64,000 nucleotides of DNA from JADKBO01 sp965230345 (GTDB lineage: Bacteria; Bacteroidota; Bacteroidia; Chitinophagales; Saprospiraceae), in assembly GCA_965230345.1 (NCBI GenBank), contig CBDDKR010000002.1:124001-188000 (forward strand), read 5' to 3'. Position 1 is the first letter of the stretch; the number at the start of each line of letters is the position of its first letter. Below the pieces are notes generated by a model. It had not been told where the DNA came from. It was given only the letters and a program-made list of their open reading frames with translations, and searched no databases. The translations under genes and the position numbers were made by a program. Positions 28,500 to 41,400 of the stretch are shown in pieces.

Positions 28500-28961
28500 G
28501 TGGCTCAATTACAGACCAAAGAAATCATAAACCGCAAGGCTAAATTTGAATATCACTTTATTCAGGAATTTGAAGCAGGAATAGCTTTGGTTGGCACTGA
28601 AGTAAAATCGATTCGATTAGGAAACGCCAATATGAGTGATGCATATTGTTTAGTTCGTGATGGGCAGGTTACCTTAAAGAATCTGTATATCGCAGAATAT
28701 GAACATGGAAACATATTTAATCATACTCCAAAAAGAGATCGTCCTATTTTATTAAAAAGAACCGAAATTCGAAAGATAGAAAGACGTATTAAGGAAAAGG
28801 GCATGACCTTGGTTCCCTACAAAATTTACTTCAGTGAAAGAGGACTTATAAAAATACAACTCATTCTGGGGCAAGGTAAAAAGTCATACGACAAACGAGA
28901 AAGTCTTAAAGAGAAAGATAGCAAAAGAAGTATGGAACGAGCAAGAAAAGACTATTCGTAA
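28500..28961 (+). CDS. smpB: SsrA-binding protein SmpB
   Basis: SmpB binds tmRNA and delivers it to stalled ribosomes for trans-translation. The family pattern is present in order: NRKAKFEYHF, then the signature GIALVGTEVKSIRLGNANMSD (residues about 28-48), the EYEHGNIFNH loop, KRTEIRKIER, GMTLVPYKIYF, and a basic C-terminal tail with KKSYDKRESLKEKD that enters the ribosome. The start is GTG, chosen because the N-terminus then matches the family and no in-frame ATG lies nearby. Length 153 is normal. It is convergent with the small membrane protein gene, 7 bases away. Confidence 0.97.
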   Translation: MAQLQTKEIINRKAKFEYHFIQEFEAGIALVGTEVKSIRLGNANMSDAYCLVRDGQVTLKNLYIAEYEHGNIFNHTPKRDRPILLKRTEIRKIERRIKEKGMTLVPYKIYFSERGLIKIQLILGQGKKSYDKRESLKEKDSKRSMERARKDYS

Positions 28962-28976
28962 AATGTCGTCATTTTA
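28959..28976. terminator. Weak candidate hairpin between convergent genes
   Basis: TAAAATG and CATTTTA pair around TCGT, just between the smpB stop and the convergent gene's stop. The stem is almost all A-T, so this is a weak call. Confidence 0.3.
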
Positions 28977-29298
28977 TCGATGTACCTCCTTCCATAGATT
29001 CTAGCATCCTAATGATCCCATCTGACTGGAGTATCAAATATGCTGCTAATGATAAAGCAAATATGATAAGTATCAAGCGAATGGAGGATTTTCGTGATGA
29101 TTGAGAATATGTTAATTCTTCTCCTGAGTGATACCTATATCTTGACCTTATTCTAGCCTTCATCAGTTCTACATTATCCACCTCTTTATCGTATCTAGCT
29201 AATCTGGCCTCCAAATCTTCTTTGTCCTTATCGTAGTATCTAGGGACAAATCCAAAAGGCTTGGGTTTTACTCTCTTTCCAAAACTAAAAAGTGCCAT
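28969..29298 (-). CDS. Small single-pass membrane protein, conserved in Bacteroidota
   Basis: The 109-residue protein starts with a short basic segment (FSFGKRVKPKPFGFVPRYYD). A charged helical part follows (DKEDLEARLARYDKEVDNVELMKARI) with heptad-like spacing, then one transmembrane helix (about 73-90, IRLILIIFALSLAAYLIL), and a short tail. The KPK-x-F-x-(F/Y)-x-PRYYD start resembles a small family I recall widely in Bacteroidota, with no proven function; some entries carry a doubtful riboflavin-synthase name. Expected topology: N-terminus in the cytoplasm. It is convergent with smpB. Confidence 0.75.
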   Translation of the reverse strand: MALFSFGKRVKPKPFGFVPRYYDKDKEDLEARLARYDKEVDNVELMKARIRSRYRYHSGEELTYSQSSRKSSIRLILIIFALSLAAYLILQSDGIIRMLESMEGGTSIK

Positions 29299-29386
29299 AT
29301 TATTCTCTTTACTGTAAATCTAATCATTGTTACAATATAGGATGTTCAAAATCTAATTTTTGTTGTAAATATTATAGACTATATAT

Positions 29387-29417
29387 AAAAAAGGGTGCGA
29401 TTCTGTGAATCACACCC
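29387..29417 (-). terminator. Terminator of the 4,270-residue gene
   Basis: GGGTGCGATTC and GAATCACACCC pair over 11 bases (one G-U) around TGT. On the minus strand the stem is followed by TTTTTT. It lies 27 bases after the stop of the giant gene. Confidence 0.88.
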
Positions 29418-29443
29418 TTAATTTCAATCAATACTGAACACCT

Positions 29444-32400
29444 TTATCTTAATGATATCATCTTCTTTGTTACTACTTGGTCTCCGTATTCTATCTCATA
29501 GAGTAAGATGCCACTGTACGGTAGATCATCTCTATCTATAGTCACCATGTTCTTCCCTTTAGTCAGTTTCAGATCCTTGGACAATAACAGCTTACCCGTA
29601 ACATCTTTCACTCGCAATACAACTTGCCCAACCTCTGGCATTCCTATCTCGATACTCGTCGTCGTTATCCATGGATTCGGCTCATTCTGACTAACCTCCA
29701 TTCCTGGGGTTATCTCCTGATCTTCCCACATTATCTCTATCGAAGAACTCGCTAATGTCTCCATCTCATACACCTCTGAGCTCAAGCGATCCGATACCAG
29801 CCTTACCTTGTCGCTTAATCGTCCACTCTCCTCAACCATCACTTCTACTCTGATCAACTCTTCCAAAGACTCTCCTGGTTCTTCTACCGATACCATCCGT
29901 AATACGCCCTCTTCCGTAACATACCAACTATCCCTTGTCAACTCTTGTCCGCCTCTACTTACTCCTTTAACCTCTAGTCCCGATAACAACATCTCCATCT
30001 GATAACCACTCAAGCCTTCCGTAGAACCAGCAAATACCAACACTACCTCTTCTCCTGACTTCACTAGCCTATCCTCTATTCGTACGCTATACGTCTCTCT
30101 TGTTCGTGACTCCAACTCATCGTCTACTCTTATTCCCGTCTCCACATCGCCATTTACATCACCTATCTTCACTCCAACAAAGTCGATCTCCATATCACCA
30201 GACAGAGCTGCTATCGCATAGTCTTCCTTTAGTTCCTCTACCCATGGATTCGTCATACTTGCAAAACTATGGCCCTCATCTACAAAACGCCACGATGTGT
30301 TATTAGGAAACGCACTGTGCAAGCCTAATATCAACTTACGCAACTCTACCAAATCTGATGCCGTCACTCGCTCATCACTATTCACATCCGCCGCTATCAT
30401 ATCGTATGGATTGTCAAACTTCGATATCCCCAATATATGACGCTGTATCAATATCAAATCCAATGTACTCACTCCATTCATATCATCGCCATCCTTGTGC
30501 GGTATCACCATATAGTCGCTATCTTCATCTACTTGATCAAATCCATACTGCCCCAATGTGTCCGTAACCGTCACTCGATCTTCACTGCCCTCTAGGTGTA
30601 CCGTACTCGCCGATACCCATTCTCCTCTACTCGTACTGATTCGTCCGCTCACTTCTGACTGTCGCTGTATGCAGAAGTCAAAATCATTGCTATCGATAAC
30701 CTCGATAAACGTTGAACAGTAACTCTGATTGCCATTGATATCCGTAACCCATAACTCTACTCCATACATGCCTAATTCTGAACACGATAAGCTTCGCAAC
30801 GTATCCGTCACATCTGATGAAAAACTCAACACCACTGGGTATCCACAATCATGCACACTACCATTGTCAAACATCGATGGTTCTATCAATGCCATCTCCG
30901 TATCTGGCAAGCCATCGCCGCCCTGCGTATCCATCGCCACCAAGGCCGTACTCAACCCTGATAAACAATACGCCGTCGGTGCCTTACAATTCTTGATCTC
31001 AAACTCATATCCCGTTCGCTCTATGTTCCCACACTTGTCGCGCACCTCATACTCTACATAATGTCTGCCTATTGGATACAATCCACTCGCATCGTTCCCA
31101 TTCCCATTTAGCGTAGATCCATCTTCCAGTGTTATAACATAATCCCACTGCAATTCTTCTAATGGCGTACAGTCATCTGTCGCAGAAGCCGTCAATTTAA
31201 TCGGTACTGAACTACAGTTCGCATCGTAACTACATATACTCACCAATGTATCTGCACTCGTAATCAAGGGTCGCGTACTGTTGTTTACGATCAATACCTG
31301 CTCATGCGTATACTCCGCTATCGTCGGACTGTTCACATTCCCACACCAATCTATTACACTCCACGTCCTTATGATCTTAAAGCACGAGCCATTACCCGCA
31401 AAATCAAAACGTTGATCTTGCTTCTCTATACCTACCAAATTACATACTCCATCTGGCACTCGTGGATATCCATAATCCAATGGTAAATCTCCCGGCTCTA
31501 AGTCCTGCTCGCTACACTCTATACTCGACGTATAGTCCAGTGGCCACTCTATAGTATTGGAATCCAAGGGAGTCGTAGATTCAAACTCTATCACTTGTTC
31601 ACAACTCGTCAACAAACTACCGTTAAATTCAAACTCTATTCTTCTATATACATTTCCTGTTCTACAATTGTCCAAATCCTCTTCCGTAACCTCATCTCTT
31701 ACTACTATATTTCCTGGACATGCTGTATTCGCATACGTCGCACTTCCAAAGTAAGTCGATGGATCTGCACTATCGTATGTATAATCACACGTCACCGTCA
31801 TATCCGATGGACATACTACCTGGGGTACATTCTTATCTTGTACCTCTACTTCTACCATACACTCATTCGTATTCCCACTCGAATCCGTAACACGCAATAC
31901 CACCATCTGATGCGTCCCTGCATCACTACAACAGAAGCCTACCTCGTCGCCAAAACTCACTCCCGTAAGTCCACATGGGTCATCCATCCGTCTGATTGAT
32001 ATTTCTACCGATCCACACCCATCAAAACTTCCATCATCTATACTGCTCGCTTGCAACCAAACCTCTCCTGTATTCTGCAAGCTCACCGTCGTATAGGTCT
32101 CACACAACGCTACTGGCTCTAACTCATCTCGTACCAAAACTCGCATCTCCGTCTGTCCTATATTACCACAAGCATCTTTAGCCGTATAAACCACATTATG
32201 ATCGCCCACCTCTAAGCTTATCAAACCGCCATTGCTATTCAATACTCCCGAGCCCGTAGATACATACACTTCTACTACCTCTGAACAATTGTCGCTAACC
32301 GCTGCGGCTGGCAATATCACTTCTGTGCTACAACCATGTCCACTCACACTCACCTCCATATTCGGTGGGGATACCAATACAGGACCTTCCTTATCCACGA

Positions 32401-35400
32401 TCTCTATATACTGGATAATCTCTCTTCTTGCTATCGTATCACAATGCCACTCTCCTATCTTCCATCTTCGTGTAACACGCACCTTACAGTCGTTGTTGAA
32501 CCGCTTCACTTCATCCTCATAATCCACAAATCCATTGCAAATCACAGAATTATTAAACGGATACAACGCCACACCATTCAAACTCGGTACTCCCGTAACA
32601 CTTGGCAGTGGTGCCCCATTCGGCAAGCTCGCAAAACTATTGCACGACAGCGCATTGCCACCTATGTACTGATCTGGGAAAACTATCCCACTCAGATCTG
32701 TCCTCCTTATACTTACCTCTTGAGTGCATGTATCTAAACTCACATTCCCATATCCATCTACCGCTATGTACTTTCTGATGTATTTACCCAACAACAAGCT
32801 ATCGCATGCGATCTTCTCATATACCTGATCTACCAATACCAATTCCGCTCCACAATTATCGCCTACCTCTGGTAACAATGCACTGCTCAATGGCGACACA
32901 CACGATATCGTATCTGAAACGCAACTCGTAAAGTATGGTGCAAACTTATCTTCGATCACTATCTCACTCCATGTGCATATATTCTCACACAACGGTAAAC
33001 ATACCTCTACCGTAAAACGAGATCCCAAGTCCGATACCGTAAACACATCCGTAGGACGTACATTACCATCCTCATCACGAATCTCCAACGTATACAACTT
33101 GTTAGGATACAAATCCCCGATCAACAACACCGATGCTTGCAACTGTCCTGAACACGTCTCATCCAAACTGATGTTAACCTGTCCATGTGCTGCCATCTCT
33201 CCACACATATTCACAAACGCTTGATCGTGGTCATCTTCATCCTCACCGTAGCGGCCAAACTCATCCAACTTATTATCCTCTTCCGAATACAAGTCATTGC
33301 CCTTGTCATTCCCATTGCTATCGTCTGACTCACTATCGATGTCTCGATCGCTGATGTCATTACCCAGCGTATCTTCTATATAGCTTACCTCTGCCATATT
33401 CACCACCGTCTTGGGCGTAGCAGTAGCATTAACCTCCATATACAAGCATATCGTATCTGTACTAAACCTTCCCAACGTATCGCTATACGTATACACTGCC
33501 GTACTATCGCCTACCGTATGAGCCCAGCCTGCATTCCCTACATGACCTATATAACTCAATCCTGTTGGTATGTAGTTCGTAATATCCATATTCGTCACAT
33601 CTACATTCCCTTGATTGTACAAGCTTATCGTAAACTTAACCGTATCGCCTATCTCTACTGGAGTATCCGTTGGCGTCTCCACCTTCAACGCAATATCCAA
33701 TACCGGTGGAGCCGCAGGATCGTGATCATCTTCATCTACTCCATCCAACGAAGACTCCTCCAACTCATCATTCGTATCATCGTAAGGATTACCGCCTACA
33801 TCATTGTCTTCGTCTCCATCTGGTGTACTATCGATATCCAATAGAGTCATATCTCTCCCCGTTGTATCTTCTACATACGTAATCTCTACCTCATCGACCA
33901 ATTGCAATACCGTCACCTTATCCAATACTCGCAATTGCAACTTCAGCTGAGACGTATCTCCTGGTAGCAACGTATCGTCTACTTCCAAACTAATCGTAGA
34001 ATCTCCTACCAGCGCCCAGCCATTCGTATCCACTGGACTCAACATAAACCCTGATGGTATATAATCTTCCAATCTATACGTTCCTACTGCTAAGTTCCCT
34101 TGGTTATGAACCTCTATACAGAACGTCACATCATCTCCACTCAATACAGGTTGTATCTGTGGTACCGTAATTATCGTCGCCAAATCCATTACTGGTACCC
34201 AGGCTGGATCGTGATCGTCTTCGTCCTCATCTATTATCCCCGCTTCAAATATCTGATTGTCCTCTCCATTCGTACCCAAGGCTGACCCTTGCTCATATCC
34301 CGAACTTGGACGCCCTCCACTGTCATTACCATTGTCCATATCGTAACTAGAATCAATATCCAAATTACTCATGTCTCTATCAAATATATCTTCTGCATAA
34401 CTCACCTCCGCATACAACAAGTAGTCTTCAGCTGAACTCCCTATCAACGTCTCCATATACACACACATACTCGTACTATCGTGATCGCCCAATAACTCAT
34501 CATAGTCCAACATCAACTTCCCTGGGCCTACTTCCTCCCAGCCCGCATTCATCGCATGACCACTCAACTCTAATCCCGTCGGTACATACAATACGATATC
34601 TATGCTGTCTGCTCCAAAATTACCTTGGTTGTATAACTCCAACGTATACTTGATCTCTTGTCCCAAACTGATCGGAGTCGTCTCCTCGTGATACAACTTC
34701 AACGCCAAATCAAATGCATCCAATGGCGCAACATCATGATCGTCTTCATCCTTATCTGGATCGCTATCTTCTACTGGGTCAGTCGGATCCCCACTTCCAT
34801 CTCCGTAGTACTCATCATCCGTCGCATCGTTCGCATTTCCTCCACTATCATTCGTATTGTCATTATCGTATACAGAATCCGCATCCTGACAATCCGGCCC
34901 ATACTCCGTACTTCCCGTAATCTCACTCCATATGATGATGTCTGCCATCGCGCCGCCTACTACCTCGTAGTACACACATACCGTATCTCGTAACCCACTC
35001 GCTAAGGGCCCTCCATACGTCATCACATGCTCTGAACTACTCACACTACTCCAATCGCTATTCCCTACATGACTCGCTAAAGATAAATTCTCTGGCATCA
35101 TATGACTCACCAAGCCTATGCCACTCGCACTCGTATTTCCTTGGTTATCCAATACTATCCTGAACTTAATAACATCTCCTGGAACCACTGGCAGTACTGG
35201 AGGCATACTATCAATCTGAACAATCAATGCCAAATCATATACCTTAATCTCTTCTACATCTTGATCATCTTCATCTTTGTCTGGATCTTCATCTTCCAAT
35301 GGATCGTTTGGATCGCCACTTCCGTCGCCATCCGTCTCATCATTCGTATCGTCTTCTGCATTACCGCCACTATCGTTATCTGGGTCTTCATCTGGAGTAC

Positions 35401-38400
35401 TATCGATATCACTCTTCGATACCCCTGGTGAAGATGGTAACTCAAAACTCGTAATCTCTACGTTCATCTCCCATGAGTTCACATCCACTTCTTCATCTGC
35501 TACAACTTCTACATACACACACAGCCTGCTCGTATCTCCAGGACCTAATTCTTCTTCCAACAATACATTCAACTCCGTATCGCTCGTCTCCACCCAGCCT
35601 GATGCCGTATGGTCTACATGATCGATAAAGTCTAAGCCTTCTCCTTTGATGTTTTGTAAGCTTATATTCGTAATCGTATCATTACCTTGATTGTATACTT
35701 CGATCACGTACTTAATCGTATCTCCATAATAGTGCGGAGCTGAAGCCTCCGTATATACAATCACCGACGCATCGCATACACCTATTCGCTCACTATCGTG
35801 GTCGTCTTCATCCTTATCTGGATCGCTATCTTCTAATGGATCATTTGGATCGCCGCTACCATCGCCATCCTCCTCGTCATTCGTATCGTCTTCTGGATTG
35901 CCGCCTGGATCATTCGTAGGATCTTCATCAGATACACTATCGATATCTGCTGTCTTAACTAAACCTTCATCATCTAAAAACTGTGTAACCTCAGCTATCG
36001 TAGTCCAGCTATCTGCTGTAACTTCGTCTGTCCCTAAGTGCTCTAACTCTAAATAGATACATACCGTATCTCGTGAACCTGGTCTTAACACACCATCCAT
36101 CGTAACTCGTGAACCTAATGCATCGCTCGACCATCCATGCTCCGGAAGTTCATTGATCAATAAGTAATTGAAGCCATTTGGAATATGGTACAATACTTCT
36201 ACATCTTCTATGTCTCTATTCCCTTGATTCTCTAATACTACTATGTATTTTACCGTATCTCCTAACTCCAATGGACTATCAATCTCTGACAACTTATTCA
36301 CCAAGGACACATCACAGATTGCTACATCTTCTACATCCTGATCATCTTCATCTTTGTCTGGATCTTCATCTTCTAATGGATCGTTTGGATCTCCACTTCC
36401 GTCTCCATCCGTCTCATCATCTGTATCGTCTTCTGGATTACCGCCACTATCGTTATCTAAATCGTCATCTGGTGTACTATCGATATCACTCTTCGATACG
36501 CCCGGATCATTTGGATCTTCGTATCGCTCGATCTCTGTATTAATCAACCATGTATCGTAATCACTATCCGTTGATTGTAATACTTCTAAGTAGATGCATA
36601 CATCGCTTGAATCTCCTGGTAATATCGCATTGGTTAATTCTACACTCAATGAGCCTTCGCTTACTTCACTCCAACCCAAGGCATCATTCATCCCTGGTAG
36701 ATATTCTAAACCACTGCCAATCTCACCGTTCAATAATACATTGGTAATGCCGTCATTCCCTTGATTATAAACTTTTACGATATATTTTAAGGTGTCGCCA
36801 TAGCTAACCTCTCCTGTACTCACCAACTCTACTATCGATGCCGCATCACATACCTTTACTTTCTCACTATCGTGGTCGTCTTCATCCTTATCTGGATCGC
36901 TATCTTCTGTTGGATCATTTGGATCTCCACTACCATCGCCATCCTCTTCGTCATTCGTATCGTCTTCTGGATTGCCACCTGGATCATTCGTAGGATCATT
37001 ATCAGGTGTACTATCGGCATCTATTGTTTTAACAGAGCCATTTTGATCTAAATATTCTGTAATCTCCATTACAGTCGTCCAACTGTCAGCTGTTACTTCT
37101 TCGGTAGGTAAATTATCTATTTCCAAATAGAAACATACTGTGTCTCGTTCTCCAGGAGCTAGTGTATTTGTAGTTTGAATTTCTACTACATTTGCCCCAA
37201 TATTACTCCAAGCAGGAGTTAATGTGGTATTTATATCAAGGTTAATCAATCCATTTGGAATTTGTCCATTTACCGTAGCACCATTAATATCATTGTTCCC
37301 TTGATTAATAATAACAATTGAATATTTAACAGTGTCACCTAATGATACTGGATCATTTGATTCACTAACGAAATTCACAACTGCCAAATCGCAAATATCG
37401 ATATCCTCAAAATCTGAATCATCTTCATCATTCACATCCTCAACAGCATTATCAATTTCATTTCCATTATTGTTTGGATCGTCATCCGTAGTACTATCGT
37501 AATCACCAGAAGTTGGATCATCACCGTTAGAATCTTTAAAATCAGAAATCTCTGCAGCGTTATAATATCCATTATAAGCAGGATTATCACAACCTCTAGG
37601 AATCAATTTAAGTTCTATACTGGCAGAATCTCCAGCATTAATAGGTCCAGGCACAATGAATGTAGTCACATCAACATCCAAAATCCATCCAGTATTCAAA
37701 CTCGCATCAAACGTAAGACCACAAGGTAAGTAATCTGTCACTTCAACATTTGTAACAGGTAATCCACCTTGATTAAACACCTGAAGAACATAAGTTAAAG
37801 TATCACCATAACTGTACGGTCCAACCTCAACTAGAGTTTTTCTTAGTGCTAGATCATACCCAACAATAATTGCAGCAGGATCGTGATCATCTTCATCTTC
37901 GCCAATCAAAGCATTTCCATCAACGACATCATCATCTAGGTCTCCTGGTTCAACATTATTATCATTTCCAGAATCCGAATCTGGAGTACTATCCGCATCT
38001 ACAGGGTCATCTTTAGCTTCGCTGATTTCTGCATAATTCCACCAGTCCGAAAGTGTTGGATCTGCGTCAACAGCAGCAATTACACTTAAATCAATTACTA
38101 CAGAATCTCCTGTTAAAATCTCATTGATACTGAATTCTAAATTAGAACCACTTAATGTCCATAAAGGGCTAAGTGTAGGGTCAAATGTAAATCCACTTCG
38201 TAAATAATCAGTAATAACAACATCCTCTGCAGTTGTATTACCTTGATTATATACTGTTATTGCAAATTCAACCGTATCTCCTGGCGCATATGGACCTTCC
38301 TCAATCGCAACCTTTTTAAGAGCTAAATCAAAAACACTTACTAATACAGGATCGTGATCATCCTCATCTTTAGACTCATCAGAATCATCAGTAGGATTTG

Positions 38401-41400
38401 TAGGATCTCCACTTCCATCACCATCTACCTCGTTATCCGTATTATCTGAAAAATTACCACCTGAATCATTGGTTAAATCTCCATCCGGAGTACTATCTAA
38501 ATCTGATTTTGGCGAATTCGAAACAGTATTTGTAAAACTCTCAATTTCCATCTCTAGTAAATACGACTCCGTATCTACATTCTCAAGTTCAACTGAATTT
38601 ACCTGAAGGTTTAAACAATATATAAGACTATCTGCTGAAGCGACTACATCGGTTGATAGTAGATCAATTCCATTGCCAATGCTAGACCAACCGACAGTGG
38701 TATTGTCAACAGTAGTTAAAAATGATAACCCATTTCCAAATAATCCGTTCAAATCTATATTTGTAACATCACCATTTCCTTGATTGTATATCTTGATCAA
38801 ATACTTTATTGTATCACCATACCTATAGTCGGCTGTTTTATCTGACTCAACAATTAAGGCTAAATCACAAATTGATACTTTTGCAGGATCATGATCATCT
38901 TCATCTTTTAATGGATCACTATCATCGGTTGGATTTGTAGGGTCTCCACTTCCATCACCATCAATCTCATCATCTGTTAAATCATCAGGATTTCCACCCG
39001 AATCATTTGTATTATCTGCATCTGGTGTACTATCCAAATCTCCCTTAGCCAAAACATCATCTCTATCTGTAAATGAAACAATTTCAGCATAAGTAGTCCA
39101 CGCATCTTCAAACCCTTCAGCAGCTGTGACTTGATTCACACTCAAATAAATACAAAGTGATTTTGAAGAGTCCTGCTCCAAATTAGATGTCCAAGTGGCC
39201 ATCGCACTTCCCCCCATATCGGTCCAAGCAGGAGACAAAGCATCATTCATACTTAGGTATGACAATCCAGCAGGAATGGTATAATTAACTTTGACATTAT
39301 TGGTAGCAACCGTCCCTTGATTGTGTAAATCTATCACAAACTTAACAGTGTCACCAATCTTAATACTTCCAGGAGCACTTTCAATCATATTTGTCAGTGC
39401 CAAATCACAAATTGGAACTGCAGCAGGGTCAACATTATCTTGATCTGTAGATGCCACCCCATTCAAAACAGATGCACTACCATCGCCATCTTTATAATCA
39501 TCGGCTGGAGTGTCAAACTGACTACCACCGTTATTTGTTGAATCATCATCCAATGTACTGTCTATGTCTTCATCATCTAATGAAACTCCACTGATGTCTT
39601 CAGCATGGCTTATTTCAACAACATTGATTAAATCTTGGAAATTACTTCTATCTTCTAATAACAAATAGATACATAATGAATCCATTTCTAGACCGGGTAA
39701 CTCTGCAATTGAAGCTTTTGCCGTATTGGCACCTCCATCAAAAGCCCACATGCTATTGCTTGGATTGGCTGCATCAAAAGAATATCCCGCAGGAATGTAA
39801 TCAGTCACTTCAATAGCTGTAGTGAATAGTTCACTCTGGTTACATACGTAAATTTTAAACTTAACTGGATCTCCTATTTGAATATCTGAATAATCTATGG
39901 AGTTGTCAACGATCTGAGAGACCGCTAAATCAGGTAATGGTGCCAACCCAAAATCATAAGAGTGGTTATTCTGACCCGCTTGGGCTGTTGTAATATTGAT
40001 GCAATAAGCATTGCCCACTAAATCAGCATCATTATCCGAAAGGTCAATTGCTCCATTTCCAACTTCGTCTACTAAAGTTGGAACCGTATTTTCTAAAGGA
40101 CCACCTATGACTCCTTCTCCGCTAACAAATTGAGATGTAGCAATTCTCAATTTATAAGAAGTGTTAGGCAGTGGACCTGTAATACCAGAAGTTCCAGCTG
40201 CAGGGTCATTAACATTACTATAGTTAAAATAGTAGCCTCCACTAGCGTCGGTTGTAGTGGTTGCAATAACAACACCACTAGAATTTAACAATTCAACAAT
40301 TACATTTTCTATTCCATTTTCATCGGAATCCTGAATACCATCTTTATCCTTATCTAACCAAACAGAATTACCAATTTCGATTAGTGGAACTTCCTGAACG
40401 GCTTCAATATCTCCTATACCATGTGCTTTTCCAAAAGGTCCAGCGATGCCACCACCTGGTTGATAATAAATTGTATATCCATTGATTCTTGCACCAGTAT
40501 TATTATCAAATTTCATCGTCCCACCAGACCATATCTGGATAGGGTCCATAAAGGTTGCTAAGATATTATCAGAATTGGCCGTCTTATGTACTGAAAGACC
40601 ACCATTTACAGGTTCCTGATGATGAACATTATCCTGATAAAATTCAGGTGAAAACTGTATCGTATAAGCACAATCGGCATTAGCTGTGTTTCTGGTGGCT
40701 TTAAGTAGGTCACCAGTAGCAGCAATAGAATATGTTCCATTTCCATGTAGATTAACATTTTGCCACCCCATTTGGTGTCCTCTTCTATCCATCATAGCAA
40801 TTTGCATGTTTCCACTACCATCAAATTCGATATCAGAGATCATAGGGAATCCAGGTCCTTCAAAATAACCTCCTTCGAATTGACCTTTCCAAGGGCGCCA
40901 ACCCTGACCTGAAGATTCTCTATAATTCAAGGGAAAATCGATTACAGGAGACATCTCGAAGGTCTCCGTTGCAACATCAAATTCGTAAACCGAACCTGTC
41001 AAATCGTTAATTCCTCCAACAACTTGACTATTTATATCTTGGGCGGTACAAACAATTCCAACAAATACTTTTCCTCTATTAACTTTTACCGCAAAAGGAC
41101 GATATTCTCCTTGATTCCCAACGCATGGATCTGGAATATCGAAACCTTTCACCCTCGTACCTACATCTGCCAATGTTGGCACTTGCGGATTATAAGGATC
41201 TACCAAATCAATTTGATACAATTTTCTATCGTATAAATTAACTACATATAAGTACTGACCATCTTCAGAAATATCAATATCTCCAAACGACACCTTACCT
41301 ACTTGCTCATAAGCTGCAGGGTCTGCACTAGGACTTAACTTACTTGGCATTAATCCTCTATCAGTATTAGATCCAACAACTGGACTAAAAGTTACAGTAT

